A DNA stretch of 64,000 nucleotides from Tubulanus polymorphus (taxonomy: Eukaryota; Nemertea; Palaeonemertea; Tubulaniformes; Tubulanidae): contig NC_134029.1 of the NCBI RefSeq assembly GCF_964204645.1, positions 23,950,450 to 24,014,449 of the forward strand. Direction: 5' to 3'. The notes beneath the pieces are model-generated. The model was not told the origin of the DNA. It ran no database searches and saw nothing but the letters and a program-made list of their open reading frames with translations. The position numbers and the translations under genes were made by a program. Below, piece after piece: positions 47,480 through 62,300 of the stretch (position 1 is its first letter; the number at the start of each line of letters is the position of its first letter).

Positions 47480-50400
47480 CCCGCCGCTGTTGTTATCAGT
47501 TGACCACTGAGACACATAACATATAAATTATTCATTATTTCGCCATGTGATCATAAAATGACTGCGGTTATGAGATCGAGAAATGACTGTTTATTCATCA
47601 GCGACGGTTCCTGCGACGATCTGAAGCAGACGTTTCTTTATAGGTTCGCGACAATCATATAAACCTCTGATAACACGCTGTCACGATATCAACCGGTTCG
47701 GTAACGTCTAGATAACGTTAAGGATGAACCAGTCTTAATTTTACATCAATAGTCACGAATTCTATCCGAGCTCAGGTAATATTTCTTATGTTTGTTAGTG
47801 TTTCACTTGTGTATCACGCTAAGACTTTCTACTGTATCCGGGGCCTGCGAGGCGTGGAATGGACAGAGATCAGCGCAAAGGGCGCTTCTCTATATCAGTG
47901 GAAATTAGTTGCCCGTTTCAGTAAATCCTCGTAAGACGATTGTCAACTGGGAATCTAGTCCGATCTCATCCATTTGTTTTATAATTAATGGCGATAATAG
48001 AAGCCAATCGATCATCCTCAGTAACAATTCCACAAGAGGTCAAGAAGAACTCGCGTCGCCACATTCATTATATCAAATGAATCCTGCGCATAATCGAGCG
48101 AAAAACAGACAGTTTCCAAATATATTTGCCGCAATATCGTTCGTTTTGTCGCCGAAATGCAGCCGTTTCTCGGGAATTTCAGGTCGACCTATCTGGTGAG
48201 CGTGTCGGTATAGTGTGTCATCCATCACAGGGTGCATAATCCAGAAACAGAGCAGTTAATAACATTCCTTTAACCTTTATATCTCATTATATCATGTTAT
48301 ATCATTTTATATCATATCATATAAAACGGTCGCAATTAATTCTAATGAATTCTTCAATACTTCCTATTATCGCAATATAGAGTAGAAGAGCCATACTCAG
48401 TCGTGAGGAATATATCATATAAAGTTTAAAATTCACTATGTACAAATCTAAAAAAACAATTTTTTTTCAAATTAATCACTCAGAAATGAATAACAAAAGA
48501 CACACGGACGTTCTTGGGACATTTTGAATTCAAAACGACTCTCTAAGTTCCCCGGAAGATATATAATCGGCTAAACTAATTTCAAATATTATTTCGATAA
48601 TTCAGCTCTTCATATTTTCAAATATGTTTCTAATGCGGTTTTGAATGAACTTTCATCTCGATGCCTGTCGAATGAACTCCTGCGCGCGTATATTTCTACT
48701 ACTTTTAGTGGCCGTGAATAAATAGGGCACCGGAACATAAACCGGATTAAAAATAATGCGCGACAGGCGTCATCGAATTTGCAACCGTTTTTTGTCGACT
48801 CTGAATGTAACGATTCGAATATAATGTGGAAAACGGTGATTTATTTCTCAGCTTAACTCCACTGTGGTCCCCTCGTATTGTGACAGTTTGAATTGTGACT
48901 GGAAAAAACGATTTAATTATTTTGACTACAATGACGCGACTGAGCCGCGAGCGTGACTAATTATCTAAAATTTCGCATAATGACGCAACTTTTGAGGTTA
49001 TTTCTTCTCGATTTGAATAGCGAGCACTTTTTTCATGCAACGACGCGACTATTTCTATGGGTAATTGAATCGTCATAATGGCTTCTTTTATTGTGCGATG
49101 CTCTTTTTTTGAGAATCTAAAAAGACGCAATTCCGAAAAGGTGACATCTGTGCCGAGAAATCGCGTAACTCGTATTCAAAATCGTGGATTGTGGGGTACA
49201 GCCTGACCTCGTCCGGACTGAGGCGGCGACGTCTTCGAAGACAAAGTCGTATAGAGCATCGCCTCGAGGATATAAATCTGTGCGCGTTGAACACACCCCG
49301 CGCGCGGATCGCCGCTTATTCACGGATCGACAAAGTGCCCGTCGTTCCAGCTCATCAAATCCAAAAACTCTTGATAATATCCAGCAGCTGGTGTCATTTT
49401 TTATCGGATACACGTTCAACCGCAGTTATTTTTTGGGCCACAATAACCACGCGAACAATCGGTTACTATTGTACGGTCGGGTCAGCGCCATCTTAAAAAC
49501 GATGAGTGAATCGCGGCGCTATCCTCCCTGTAAAGAAGAGACTCGCTTATAAATAACTGTAATATCAATTTTCTTTGTCACCGCATTTTTTCTATTCGTG
49601 TCGTTATTACAATGGCTACACTCAGTCACGCGAATTATTGTTATACTATAAGAAGGACATTGACCGTTATTCGGGATGATCCTCCGCCATCTGGCAAAGA
49701 TTTCTTCCATAAAACTCTGTTCTTGCTCATTAATTCATATATGCACTGATTGTGGAGTTCATTCATTTAAGTGTAGTTTAATGGGTATTTGTGGCGATTG
49801 TCTGTTTTCTAATTTATGATCATTTATGCCAGATATTTTTGCTTTGAATTTTTCAATTGAAGGTTTCTTTAGAATTTGACATTCCCATTCGCTATTAATG
49901 CTAAGTATTATGAACAGATCAAAGAAGAGTCGCTTCGTTCTAATTATCATAATTTGTTTTAATCATTGAAAATATTGATCAAAAATGTAAGACTGTTTTT
50001 GAACACAATAATACCGATATTTTTCAAATGAATTTTTGAAAATTCTAACAATATGATTTACTAACGTTCTGAGATCAAGGAACCTACGGTAGGTAAACCG
50101 ACGGAAATCACATTACAATCTCGTGTATTTCTCCGAGATCTGCCAAACAATGAAATAAACCTTTCCGATGTTATTCGTTCTCGGTTACATGTAATTTGTA
50201 ATACGATACACTCAGTTAAACAATGGATCTTATTAATTCTTGACAATTTGAATTCGAAACTGCAGCATTTCCAGTGCTGTTTTAACAATTAAGCAGCATT
50301 AAAACGAGATTCACTTTCTACCGGTTAACGGACAAAAGACATTCCGTGTCTTATATGCGAGCTTTTGTCAATGTTTACATCAAAATCATTCAATGTCGCC

Positions 50401-50544
50401 CGCTGACAAGAGAGCACGTGCACACAATCATTGGGAAATGGTCCCTCCTCTTCAGTGTTTCATTCAGTGATTTCGACCAATAGCGCGAGGCGGCTCTGCT
50501 TCTACTTTGCTATTACATGCCAGCACGTCCATGTGCAAACACAG

Positions 50545-51035
50545 ATGACTTGTCACATGCGTGCTATGAACATTATGAATACAATGTTGAACGGACGTAC
50601 GGCGCTCAGCCCTGGGGCTTCGCCTCCCCATCACGCTATAAATCCGGCCCTGTACCGCGAAGATATTCAGCCGCTCAGTCTGAAGATGGAGAAACCTAGT
50701 TACAGCAGTCCTCCGCCGGTCGCTTCGAATCACCCGGATAACAATGTTTGTAAAATGATCGAATACCGGGGCGCGAAAGTTGCCGCGTTTTCAGTGGACG
50801 GGCGCGAGCTTATCTGTCTGCCCCAAGCTTTTGAATTGTTTCTAAAACACCTGGTCGGCGGACTTCATACGGTTTACACAAAACTGAAACGTCTGGAAGT
50901 TACTCCGATCGTCTGCAACGTCGAACAAGTTCGAATCCTGCGGGGATTAGGTGCCATACAACCGGGCGTCAATCGGTGTAAACTCATCTCGTGCAAAGAG
51001 TTTGATATTCTTTACGACGACTGCACGAATTCAAG
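50545..51035 (+). CDS. dac: dachshund (DACH) transcription cofactor, first coding exon
   Basis: 163 codons plus two bases, ending at a donor (TCAAG|GTAAGA, 51036). The first in-frame ATG is 50545; the frame is open upstream but without ATG, and four more Met codons follow within 13 residues. Residues 1-66 are low-complexity (SPGASPPHH, PSYSSPPP). From about 69 the SKI/SNO/DAC domain (DACHbox-N) is nearly identical to vertebrate DACH1/2: YRGAKVAAFSVDGRELICLP, QAFELFLKHLVGGLHTVYTK, PIVCNVEQVRILRGLGAIQP, then GVNRCKLISCKEFDILYDDC. DACH proteins act in the nucleus with Six, Eya and Pax factors in eye, limb and neural development, and this domain binds DNA or partners. The remaining exons, including the C-terminal DACHbox-C, are not in the window. 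Confidence 0.93.
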
Positions 51036-54000
51036 GTAAGACAATATTTCCATATTTCCTCTTTCGAGCTGACTTACAAAACAAGTAACGAGATGATTCA
51101 TCTTAATGAAGGTGTTCATTAGTAAGCAAAATATGTGTATAATCTTAAGGTAAGCTGGGACCAAAGTTAGGAATAATTGGAGAAATTATCAGGTATTCTA
51201 TTAGGATGAACTAATATTCAATTTAAACGACAGGATGATAAATTACGTGTGTTAATAAATGAACTGACGGTCGCCCAGCGCGTGTCGGGTCAGAATAACC
51301 GTTCGGTAATGAATAGCTAATTTTTAAGCGCGCGACACCGCGTATACGTATCGACTGTCAACGTCGTTTTATTAACATTATTATTAAAGTCGAACGTTTT
51401 AACGGCCGTGAAAACTAACAACAAAAACTAGATGGCAAAATGTAATTACACGTTAAATCCTGACTAATCGAGTTCGGTAGGTGTCGATTCATATGGAAAT
51501 ATCATTCGCGAAGAACAGTCGAAATATAGATTAACCGAGTGAATAAGAGAAAATCATTTCTATTATTTGGTTATTAATGGCGTCGGAGGATGTTCATTTA
51601 TCATGATCTATGTCGTATTAGCACTATGTGGCTCGTTTCTTTTGTTGATAATTGTCGGTTGCCTAAGAAGATTAAGTCCTAAAAGCGTCAACGTGCACCT
51701 CTACCCCGTCCCGTATCGACGATCTACGACACTTTTTCTTCCTCAACTCGTTTGTCGGCTTGCGTCACATTCATTTATCTTTTTAGTACGAACATTTGAA
51801 AAAATAGCGCTAACAGATTGACGGTTTTTGAATGTTGCTCACGAGAAGATGGAGATTTTAGAAAGGTTTCCAGTTGATGACTTAAGACTGAGGACGAATG
51901 ACGAAAGTATTAATGACTAAGTTTACCTTTGATGATTTGGCATGGATTTCAAATACACTAGATTTGAGATTTATTTACCTATTTACAGCAGGTGATAGGT
52001 ATCACGTAAAACCAGTTCCCCGCAGCACTATATAATGCCTGAGCGCCAACGAAAAAAACTTCACTGGGAAAAAGTCATAAACATGATGATTACAGCAGTT
52101 TGAGATGTTATTTCTTAGTGCGAACTGAATGAGGCGAGCTATTATTCTTTTTGACATCTCTAGTATCAAGTTTTCACAGAAACAATAAGTTTATTTCGCC
52201 TCGTCGACATCTTTTCTTTATCTCAACTATTTGTTTCGTTTTCCGGTTGGTTTTGTGGTTTTCTAACGAGGAGCTTATAATATAATAAAGAGTTTCTTCA
52301 GTCGGATTTTTGACTTCCTCAATCTACAATCGTCCACTATAGGCAACAGGTTTTCTGAGGAGAACACAGCCCATTTCGATTATTTACAATTGTTTTAATT
52401 GTAATTGTGGATGCGATTGTGGTTCTCATTTGGATGGGAACTCGATGTGAACTGCATTTGGCCTATAGTTGTCATTTTATTACCCATCAAAAAGGGAACC
52501 TCAAAATATAAGACACTAAAATGATAACATATTCGACAAGTTTACTCACAAAAGAACATTCAACCAAAAGTAAACTCTGTATACAATGACGGGTTTCTAA
52601 TTATCTTTCTCTGCATTGCGCTGTTGGCTTGAATAATTTCCATAGATATTGTTTTTCGTCTTTTAGACTTGGGTAAACATTTTTTTCTAGATTAAGTATA
52701 TCTTAAGTATTCTTTTCTTTCGCGAAGCACCGAATACTTATCGGCTGGCAGAAATCAATGAACACGGATACTGCAGAATGGATGCTCGTTATTATTCGTA
52801 TTTTCAACTCGACATAATTATATTTTCAATAATTCTTATTGAAGTACTGCTCTAACAGCGCGAGCCTGCTGACTATACATAGCAGTGCTTGTGATTTCAT
52901 TAATTAACATTCCGCGTCCTGTCACCCCTACCGACAACGACTGCAAAAGTAATCTTTAAAATCTTCGGCATCGAAAAATTCAATCCTCTCTTAAATTTTC
53001 ATATTTCAGTCCTTTGTTATAAGTGGTGGTAGTTGCAACGGAGTGATAGGCATAAATCATGTCAAGTTTTGTCGCATATTAGAAGGCAAATAATAATTGT
53101 AAACATCGCCTGATAGACAAAACGAAAATATTGTTCTAAGTATTCAGTTTTGAGTGGGATTTGTTGTCTTTTCTATTGTGAATGTAGCGCATTTTGAACA
53201 GTACTTAACGCGCGATCAGCTATTTCGTTCAGTTTGTCTTGTTTGCAAAGCACTAGACAACATCGACAGAATAGCAATGTAATGTTCATTCGAATTCAAA
53301 TTGAATTTTACAGATTGACGTAAAAATGTTACTGAAGGGCCTATTTATAAAAAAGAGTTCGAGTTACAATGCCGATGAACTAAACAGCGTTCGTTGTTTG
53401 GCCAAGTTTGAATATAAAGGAGCTGCGCCCGACGTTACAACATCTGTCGTGAAAAAAAAAAAAACAACTCAGTCGATTAAAGGAAGGAAATCCGATATAT
53501 TTCTTGTCGCGGTGAAACATCCGCGTAAACAATCATAGATAAACCGAACACACGCCTATTTTCATATACATTGAAAACAAACTTCGTTCCAAACATTCGT
53601 GGAATGAGGCTCGAAAACTATGGCCTGATTTTCCGTGAAAAAAAAAAACAAACATTCGAACAAATCAATAGCGATTCAATAGAATATCAACACATTATTC
53701 GTTTTGAATTCTGACTAAAACTGCGGATAATTTACTGTCGAAACGTTTGAATTGTAACAGACTGTAATTGATATTCTTTACGTCGCTATTTCGTCTTAAA
53801 AACGATCGTCGTTATTAGTTCTATTTAAGGATAATTGCACGAATTCGAAGAATAAACTCGAATTCTCGAAAGAACTCAAAATACATAGATCAAAATATTC
53901 GTGTGTTGTGTGAACACACACATCTCTCGCCGTCCTTGCACAATAAAACATACCTGAATAACCAGAACATGCCAACGACGTTATTTGCTAAAGAAGATTT

Positions 54001-56694
54001 ATTTTCCTTTTGCACAAAAGTCAAAATTACTTTGACTGACTTTTTTATCGCATAATAAAAGTCATCCCGGTGCAAAAGTAGATTGCCCGGGTCGTTTTAA
54101 CATTTGAATGATCCCTGTCCAACGAGCGCGGGCTTGACACTTCAGCGCCTTAGAAACACTTCATTTCGCGTTATTCGAACTTATTCCAAACTAGGTTAAT
54201 TGTCATAAAATGCATAAATATGTAAAGTATATATTTATTTTTGTGTGAATAAATCATGATATGTTTGATTGTAAGTAAATTGAGGTATCTCTTGATCCAG
54301 TTTTTACCATACTGCGTCATCGACTCTCACACGTTTTAAGTATGATATACACCGTTCAGAATTGACCTCTTATGCAGCCGCCAAAGCTTTAAGATTCAGC
54401 CGAGCCCAAAGCGAACTTCGGATGAATAAAAATAAATAGAAATGTGAACGAGTGAATAATCTATTTCGTCGAATCGGTTTAAATATCGTAAATTTTTCAT
54501 ATGAATTCCTTCGAATTGACTCGAATATCGTTATTTGTAATTTTCGAATGGAAATATTTCAGTGCTTTTATAAAGTGCTGATATTCTGATTCGCTTAATG
54601 ATAATAACAATACTAATAATGCAGTAACAATAAATTACATCGATCTGACAACATTAATGAAAAAAGAAATGTCTTCAAACCGGTTCTATGGAAATAGATC
54701 TCGTTTCGCGTTTGACTCATTCTATTTTTCGGGCACGTTTCAATCGTAAATTATGATTATTTTCGTTCAAAGGAAAACAAATAAAGAAATCAACTCGAAC
54801 AATTGCTATTTGATATAGATAAACCTGAAAAGATATGCAATGACACAAATATATCATTGACTCAGGAATGAAAATGTGTTCTATTCAAATCTTTAAGGCA
54901 TTCGTAGTTCGTGACATTTTGCTCCGAAACAAGTTTCAAACAGTGATAATATGATTAGTTTCCTGCAGGGAGGATTTCTAATCTGATAATCATTCCGTAT
55001 TAATCTTGTCAATGTCCAGAAAGGGGATTTCAGTTTTTAGTATCGATCGTCAATATTTTAGTTTTTATATCAATAGAATTTCCATTCACTTATCGCCCAT
55101 TCATAGTCTTCAGTTTACGTGATGCGTGAATCGTCGATAATTTTCCATTCGACTTGAGACCTGAGCGCTAATTCTACACAAGTCATGTCTACAGTTGAGC
55201 AAACGATTCTTCCACCGATCTGCTAAAACGTTAAAACCCCTTATTTATAGAATTACTACAATAATGTCCCTTGATGATTTTAAATACGCAGAAATGAATA
55301 TAAATACTGACCGATTTAGTGTGTGTTTATCATCTGAATGACTGAGCATTCAGTTCATTTATATATAATTCGCTCCTCTTTCGCGGGGCTCATTAATCTC
55401 TTCGAAGTCACTGGAAGCACATTTTGTATCAACAACTTTGCCGTTCTAGCCTCGAAACTTAAACACAAATGAATAAATTAATTTCACTGTCTATTTGTTT
55501 ACGTGATCAATAATATCGTAGCGTATCCGTCATTAACCAACGGTGCGTCGGGTTCGGAACGTTAAAACAGGATGCCACAAGATTATTTTGAGAAATAAAG
55601 ATGAAAGGTCTCTGCTTAAGTGGCTTCGAGTGTAAGCTGTATGCCGTGGAAGTTTTTGTGTCTGTTGGTGGCGCTCAGTGAATGCGCTGTAATGATCGAA
55701 TAAAAATGAAATAATTGATAGAAGGAATGTCCAGTGCAATGACAGTGAAGTGGTCACTATAGTTGGTAATTCGGTCACACGATTCGCTCTTCGCTGTTTA
55801 GTGGTGAATATCATGTGCACTTTCTGAACCTGCTCACTCGACATAGGACACCTATTTCTTATACTCTCGTCTTTTTCATTCGTATATTTGTTGATTTGTC
55901 ATTACCGGTATAAGGGTCGACGAACGTTCACTGAGCTGGTGTTAAAGATGCTCAGAGACAGATGCTCGAGCTAAAACGCGGGCGAACGGTTAGAAAGCAT
56001 TTCAATGTTTGTAAATCAGAAATTCGCCTCGGTTTCTATTGCCCGATAAACAGATGAATGTTGATGCGGGTTGGAGTTATTTGTTGAGTCAATTTGATAT
56101 GTAAACAATGATCAAACCGGTGACAATTCCGAGTCAATACGAAAGCCGTTGACTTTGTCGTTCAGTTTCGGTCATTTCTTGCTAGTGAAAGCCGACAATT
56201 TCGTACTAAGTTAATTGATGAGTTTCGACTTTGTCACGGAGAGCTCTTTGTATTGTTTCACTGGCTTTGTTTGAAATAACTAAATAGCGGCAAAGACGAA
56301 CAAAGAAACTCGAAATCGTTCCACAATTAACAGAAAGCCAGTTTACCTTTCCATACGTTCGTTTGCTTAGATAAACAAATACACACGGCTCGCTAGTTTC
56401 TCAAACTCACGTTGTTGTTTTGAGAGTAAATTTTGTGCTAGTGATTTCTATTTGTTTGAAATCTAATGATAGTGTATTTACGTAGGTTAATAATCCCTAA
56501 TGGATATATGCACGAGAGGCTTAGTAACTTGTGACACTTTGTGTTAATGAACCCCACCTTGCGTTTGTTGATTCGGAGGGATTGTTTGGACCGAGCGTTC
56601 ACATGGCGACTCGATACTCAACATCACCGAGAAGTAAAACCCATATCGAAAATTGGACACTCATTTTAAGGGGGTTTTGTCTGGGCTGACCAGA

Positions 56695-56820
56695 GGGGTC
56701 AGTAGCACAGTCATAGACATCTAAGGCCAGTCTAAGACTATATTGGTTCTATAGCAAATATAACAGCTAAAGACCAATCTTAACCATTTTCGGACTGAAA
56801 CCAGGACTGTGTAACTGGGA
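56695..56820. repeat. palindromic MITE-like element, copy G
   Basis: About 126 bp. The left end GGGGTCAGTAGCACAGTCAT pairs with the right end, whose reverse complement is TCCCAGTTACACAGTCCTGG. Internal AGTCTAAGACTATATTGGTT then CTATAGC matches copies A-C. Lies in the dachshund intron. Confidence 0.6.
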
Positions 56821-58805
56821 TCTGAAAAGCGTCTAGATTTCGTTCTCATTACGTCTGCTGACGACGCTGCATCATTGATGACGTCATAGAGTGGCGACGG
56901 ATGCAAGTGCACACACACCAAACGTCTGCCCGTTTTGTCAGAACGAGGCGTCGACGTGCAATTCAATCTTTTAGCAATATTATTATTAATTTCAGTGGAT
57001 GATGAATGCGATTGCGTGAGCGAAGCCATGCACGCCCGGTCGAGTTTACCGAGATCGAAATCGGAGTAATTTATATCAAATCGAATTACAAATAAAAACG
57101 AGGCCATTATAACGTATATACGCGTAATAATCAATCATATCGCGGTCTATAATGGAATTCTATATCTTACCGCATTGCCATAGAAAATGACTTAAGAGTT
57201 TGTGTTTCAAACGGCAATAAACACACGCTCAATAATTTCCTCGGTGTATGTCGTGCAGATCTGCAATGTTTAATTGGATTGTTATTTTCCATCTGTTTTC
57301 GCCGGGGCCATGATTAATTAAATCTAAACAAATGAAATATCACTCAACCGATTCTTATTCATTATAAATGAGTTCGGGCCATGAATTGTGTTTGATACGC
57401 GTGCGCCGCGCGCACACCGAATACTAGAAGAAGCGCGGGTGTGTGCTTCGAGGCGCGCACCGTGCCCGCCGGAGCGCGGAAATAGAAAATATCCATTGCT
57501 TTAAGATTGATTAGTAATAAAAGGATTGGCCACGCGTTTTATTCCAATTCATTTCTGTAGATTGTGTAAATAATTAAACAGCGATAAAGGTACAAATATG
57601 GCTGCAGCGGCGACGACTGGTGCGCGGAAGGCTGCTGCGCTTGTCACTATTAAAGATTGATTTTCTCTCGGCGTTTAAAAGCTTTTTGAGTCAACATCAG
57701 GAATCAGATTTTCCAATTTGTTCATTCGAATTGATGACTGTTTGATAACGTCGGATTTCATTTTTACGCGTGTCTCCGTAACCAATCTATCGAAATTATT
57801 TACCATTTAGATTAAAGAAAAATCCCTATTTATTATTCATTTCGTGCTTTGTGAATTGTAGAGTCCTGAGTTGTTTGAGATAGAAATCTAGGATCAACGA
57901 AAACAATTATCTAGCCTGCGGTCTGCAGATTATGAAAGTTCTAGAAAACGGACAATCATTCATCTCATTTTGATAGCGGCGGATTCTGTAGACACGGAAA
58001 AGGCTACGTGTCCACTCGTGTTTGCGGTTCAGAATATTTGAGAATTCGATTGTCGAATTCTAATCCTGGATAACACGTGTTCTATCTCTCTATCTCTCTA
58101 TCTAGTTTTCTTACTTCTCTTCGTTTCATGAGAAATCATCGTTATATACCCGGCGCGCACCTCAAACCCCGATAAGAAAGACGTTTTTACAGTTGTTATT
58201 TTCTTCGTTTGAGCCGAAAATTTATCTTCTCTCGCGCGGATTAAGCAACGAACGAATCGACGGTATGAATACGATTGGCGCGCGGCGTTATCCAAACCAC
58301 TGCGAGATTAGAAGCTGCGGTCATTAATGACTATTTGATCGTCGAGATAGAACTCGAATTCTAGAGCGATATCGTGTCACTGATGCGTGTGATATTCACT
58401 CGAACTGCGCTCTCTAATCTTCGATCTAAACATCGACTCCTCAAAACACGTGTATATAAAGAAATCAGTAATAGTTTTTATTCGTCAATTAATCAAACGT
58501 TGAGTGAACTGTAAAGCGCCTATTGCCGCAAGTATCTAGATAAAAACGACCGATTTATGTTCCGATTCCACCTGTCTGTGTTATAGTAAAGCGTTATGAT
58601 AAATGTAATAAACCACGACTGTTGTTATGTAATTACCACCAACTCTCAAGATTTTCAGACGTGAGCAGTTTTTTTTAACGTTCATTTCTGGTCTGTATCA
58701 GCAGTCGATAGACGAGTGAGCAAAAATATCACGTCTTCTCAGTGTCACTCGGTGCACGATAAACTTCACGTTAAAAGTTTAATGTATAATATCGAATAAT
58801 CTCAA

Positions 58806-58873
58806 TATGTATGTGAGTGTCTGTATGTATGTGAGTGTATGTGTGTATGTGAGTGTATGTGTGTATGTGTGTG
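58806..58873. repeat. TGTATGTGAG-type simple repeat
   Basis: Alternating TGTATG and TGAGTG units over about 68 bp, purine/pyrimidine alternating, in the dachshund intron. Confidence 0.9.
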
Positions 58874-59291
58874 GAATGGACAGATGTGTGAACGGGTAAT
58901 TGCTTCAATTACTGTAAAATCTTAATTTGGCGGTGAACAAAAAACTAAAACAGATGGGCCGTGAGTCGGCTTTCCAGTTAAATGGCAATTAAAACGGATA
59001 GAAATCTTAAGAATTTTTCAGAACTATTGAAATTGAATGCTAGAATAACAATGAATGCGGTTTTCGGATTTTGGATTTTATTTTTCGCGTTCTCGTTCGA
59101 ACAATGGATACATTACTGCTAGGCTACTTTACAATAAGTGATGCCGCGGGTTTATACACAGACAAAGGCGTGATCCTGTTGGAAAAATCACAGCATCTGA
59201 CAGATTCTAAATAATAGCTATTTCGTTTTTTTCGTCGATTTATTAATGTCTACGTAGCCAACGGTTTACTGGGACAATTGCGGTTTTTAGA

Positions 59292-59394
59292 CGGCCCAGT
59301 TCCACAGTTGTAGGTTTACAGTTAAATCAAGATTAGTTCTTTCAATGTTTTAACCCTCGAGTCAAATCTTAACTTACAACTGGTGGAACTGGTT
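59292..59394. repeat. palindromic MITE-like element, copy H
   Basis: About 103 bp. The left end GGCCCAGTTCCACAGTTGTA then GGTTTACAGTTAAATC pairs with the reverse complement of the right end (AAACCAGTTCCACCAGTTGT then AAGTTAAGATTTGAC). A third sub-family with CCAGTTCCAC ends. Confidence 0.7.
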
Positions 59395-62300
59395 TGGATA
59401 GAAATAACCGGTCTGATGAAACAATGACAAGCCTTCGCACGATTAGGGTTAATTGAAAAACATTTCTATGATTTAGTCGTTATATTTTCTGGGTTGGGTC
59501 TGTTAGTTCTAGGTATAGTTATAACGACGTGACTTCTTGTCTTTCTTCATTGGCTTAGCATCGGAAACAATCGAGTCGCAGTTGAAACGAATTGACAGTA
59601 TGATTCCTGTGTAAACAGCAATCAACGTTTTTCCTGTCGAGCGGCATTCATTCAGTCACATTTCCTCAATTAATTCGACATTTCGCCGAATCATAAAATC
59701 ATATTTGCTCGAGTTCTGTATCTGATTTCGCGACGTCGCGCACTTGATGGAATCGTTTATCAATCTTTGTAAATGTAGACGTGTTTGAGACTTGACAGCG
59801 AATATCTCTTAATGGTATTTAGATGAGAAATTTAACTATTGAATCTCATCGAATCGACTTCCGCGTTGTTCCTTGGTAATGGAATATTCAAATATCAAAA
59901 CATTCAGACGTTTCTTTTTTGGTAAAGGTCTCAGTATAAGAAATCCGTATGATTTATGCAAGTATTCCTGACGAGCATCGAGAATATTTTTACCGCGAAA
60001 CACTTTGTTCTTCTAATAGCAAAGCGATGTCACGACACAATACACAACTATTCCGACTTCAGACGAAATCTTTTAACAGTAAAAACAACCGCCAAATCGC
60101 AACATTTATGGCTCTCAGTTGGAAAAACTGTTTTCGTTTGGTTTCTGAAATATTCTCGGAAACGCCGCGCGCGGCTCATGCAGATTAATTCGATTCGTTG
60201 CATTAGAAAAATAACTACTTAAGACTTCAACTTCGGAGTGGCTCAGTTTGCCGCGGCGGAGAAAATATTGTGTTACATTTTCTGCAAAGCAAATGGATTA
60301 AGAGAGGTATGCTTTAATGGATCAATATTTGCATTTGATAGAAACCTTACTATCTTTCTCTCGCTGTGATTCAGCATTTTGCAAATAGCTTTACTGATAC
60401 GGATGCTATACGCGCTTATTAATTGCCTGTCGAGTGATGATATTCGTTTGATTCGCGAAAGCTGTATTTTTTCCGAAGTGACAAGATGAAGATACGTTCA
60501 CCTGTTCGGTGTTCACTAGCGCGTAACCGTATTGATAAAATGATCCTTTCACCGGCGCCGAATAACTCTTATTTCAGACGCAGATTTGATTTTGATCGTC
60601 GGATAATGATCACGTGCAGCGGGCGTGATCCGGTCAGTTGATCTCATCCCATTCCACACACAATCAACAGTAATTTTGACGTAGTAAAAACCTGTACAAA
60701 AATGTTCCATTTCTAACTACTCTGCGTTATTCAAGGGATTGTGTGTATGTCGAGTTGTGCATTACGTCATCAATATTGGCTTTTCAAAAACAATTACGAT
60801 TGTGGAAATTGGCGTTAATTTCACAATTGATTAAATCTCAGGACACTTTTTTCCTATTCAATAAATCTTCATATTTTGATAATGAATCTTGAAAGCAATG
60901 GAAATATTGTGGATGTGCACTATACGTCATCGATATTGGGGCTAGGCTGTTTGCCAATCAATTCAATTGTCGATACAAATTCAAAAGTAATTTACTGATC
61001 TTTTATAAGATGTTATCCATTTTTGACGAGGTGTGTTAGTTTTCAAGGCGTCAATAGACTTTCAGGTTTTGTTTTTTTGTTGTTTATCACATTTAGGCTG
61101 AACAAACAAAGACCGAACTGCACCAGTGGAGAATTATTAATCACAATACGAGCCGCCGAGAATTATTAACACGACGAAAATGCGGTTTATATTCAGTGAT
61201 TTATGTTTAATTAAAAAAACTCCCAATCAGATATACGATAATAAAAGTCATGAAATAATTCACCGATTCTACGATATTACAGGTAATAATCAGACCGTCG
61301 ACACACCCCTGCACATCAGAACTCTTATCTTTTGCCATCTAACGCCATTGTGATATTTCCGAGTGGCTTTTTAGTGGCAAATTAATCCGCCATCGTCATC
61401 ATAACAATAATTTACAGGGTTTGGAGTTATTGCTCGTGAGTGGTGGCGTAGGCCAGATTTAGCGGAGTTAGTGTTATTATTATGCGAGGCCAGATGACCG
61501 TTCTCACGATATCACGCGTGCTAGTCGACTATCCGAATCGAGCACAACTCGCAACCAATCTGACATTGCGCAGTTCATTTAGCAAGATTTATGGCGAAAC
61601 GACCAGAGAAGTTATTATATTAAAGAAAAGAAACAATAACGGCTATTATTACGTTTCCAGGTACCAAATGCCCGTGATGTTTGGATTGGCCATAAAAATA
61701 GTTCGAACGCGAATAATTGGCTGCCGGCGATGATTGGCGTAATATACCGCCGAAATATAGTCTCCGTGGTCAACGTCAATGCATTTCTACCCACTTACGT
61801 TATCACGAAGCTTTTTCTAGATCTAAGTCAAAGTTCCATCTTGTTATATTCGCGACTCCAATGCGGCCATTTTGAAATCGATTATCAAACTCGGAACGTG
61901 ACTTGTCGCCGAGAATTTCATATCATATTATGAAGCATTACATTCGAAATTAAGATTTATCATTTATATCATTTATACTTCTTAGAAGTTGCTCGTGAAT
62001 ATCGCTGAGCAGATATTGAATTTTCGATGCCAATCTTGTTATTCTATTATCTCGCATTATGGCGTTTTACGACGCTATAACTACGTGTATATTTTGACCT
62101 CGGCAAAATGGAATACTTTGTAATGCGCAGTGCTAATAATTATATCCGACGACATTTATTTCTCGAGGCATATGATTTGTTTGTGATAGGGAACCGGATT
62201 GCCACATAACATCTGATTTAAGTGGAAAATTTATACGCCGCCGAAGCCCTTGGAACGATAAATTAATGGTCCGACTACAACAAAGTTGACAGCCGAACGC

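Noticed and set aside
49088-49552. Overlapping open frames on both strands upstream of dachshund
   Set aside because: Three frames overlap in a locally GC-richer stretch with no domain; treated as chance, or at most a promoter-type CpG patch.
50431-50544. N-terminal extension of dachshund
   Set aside because: The frame is open but begins at TTG, with no ATG before 50545; probably 5' UTR.
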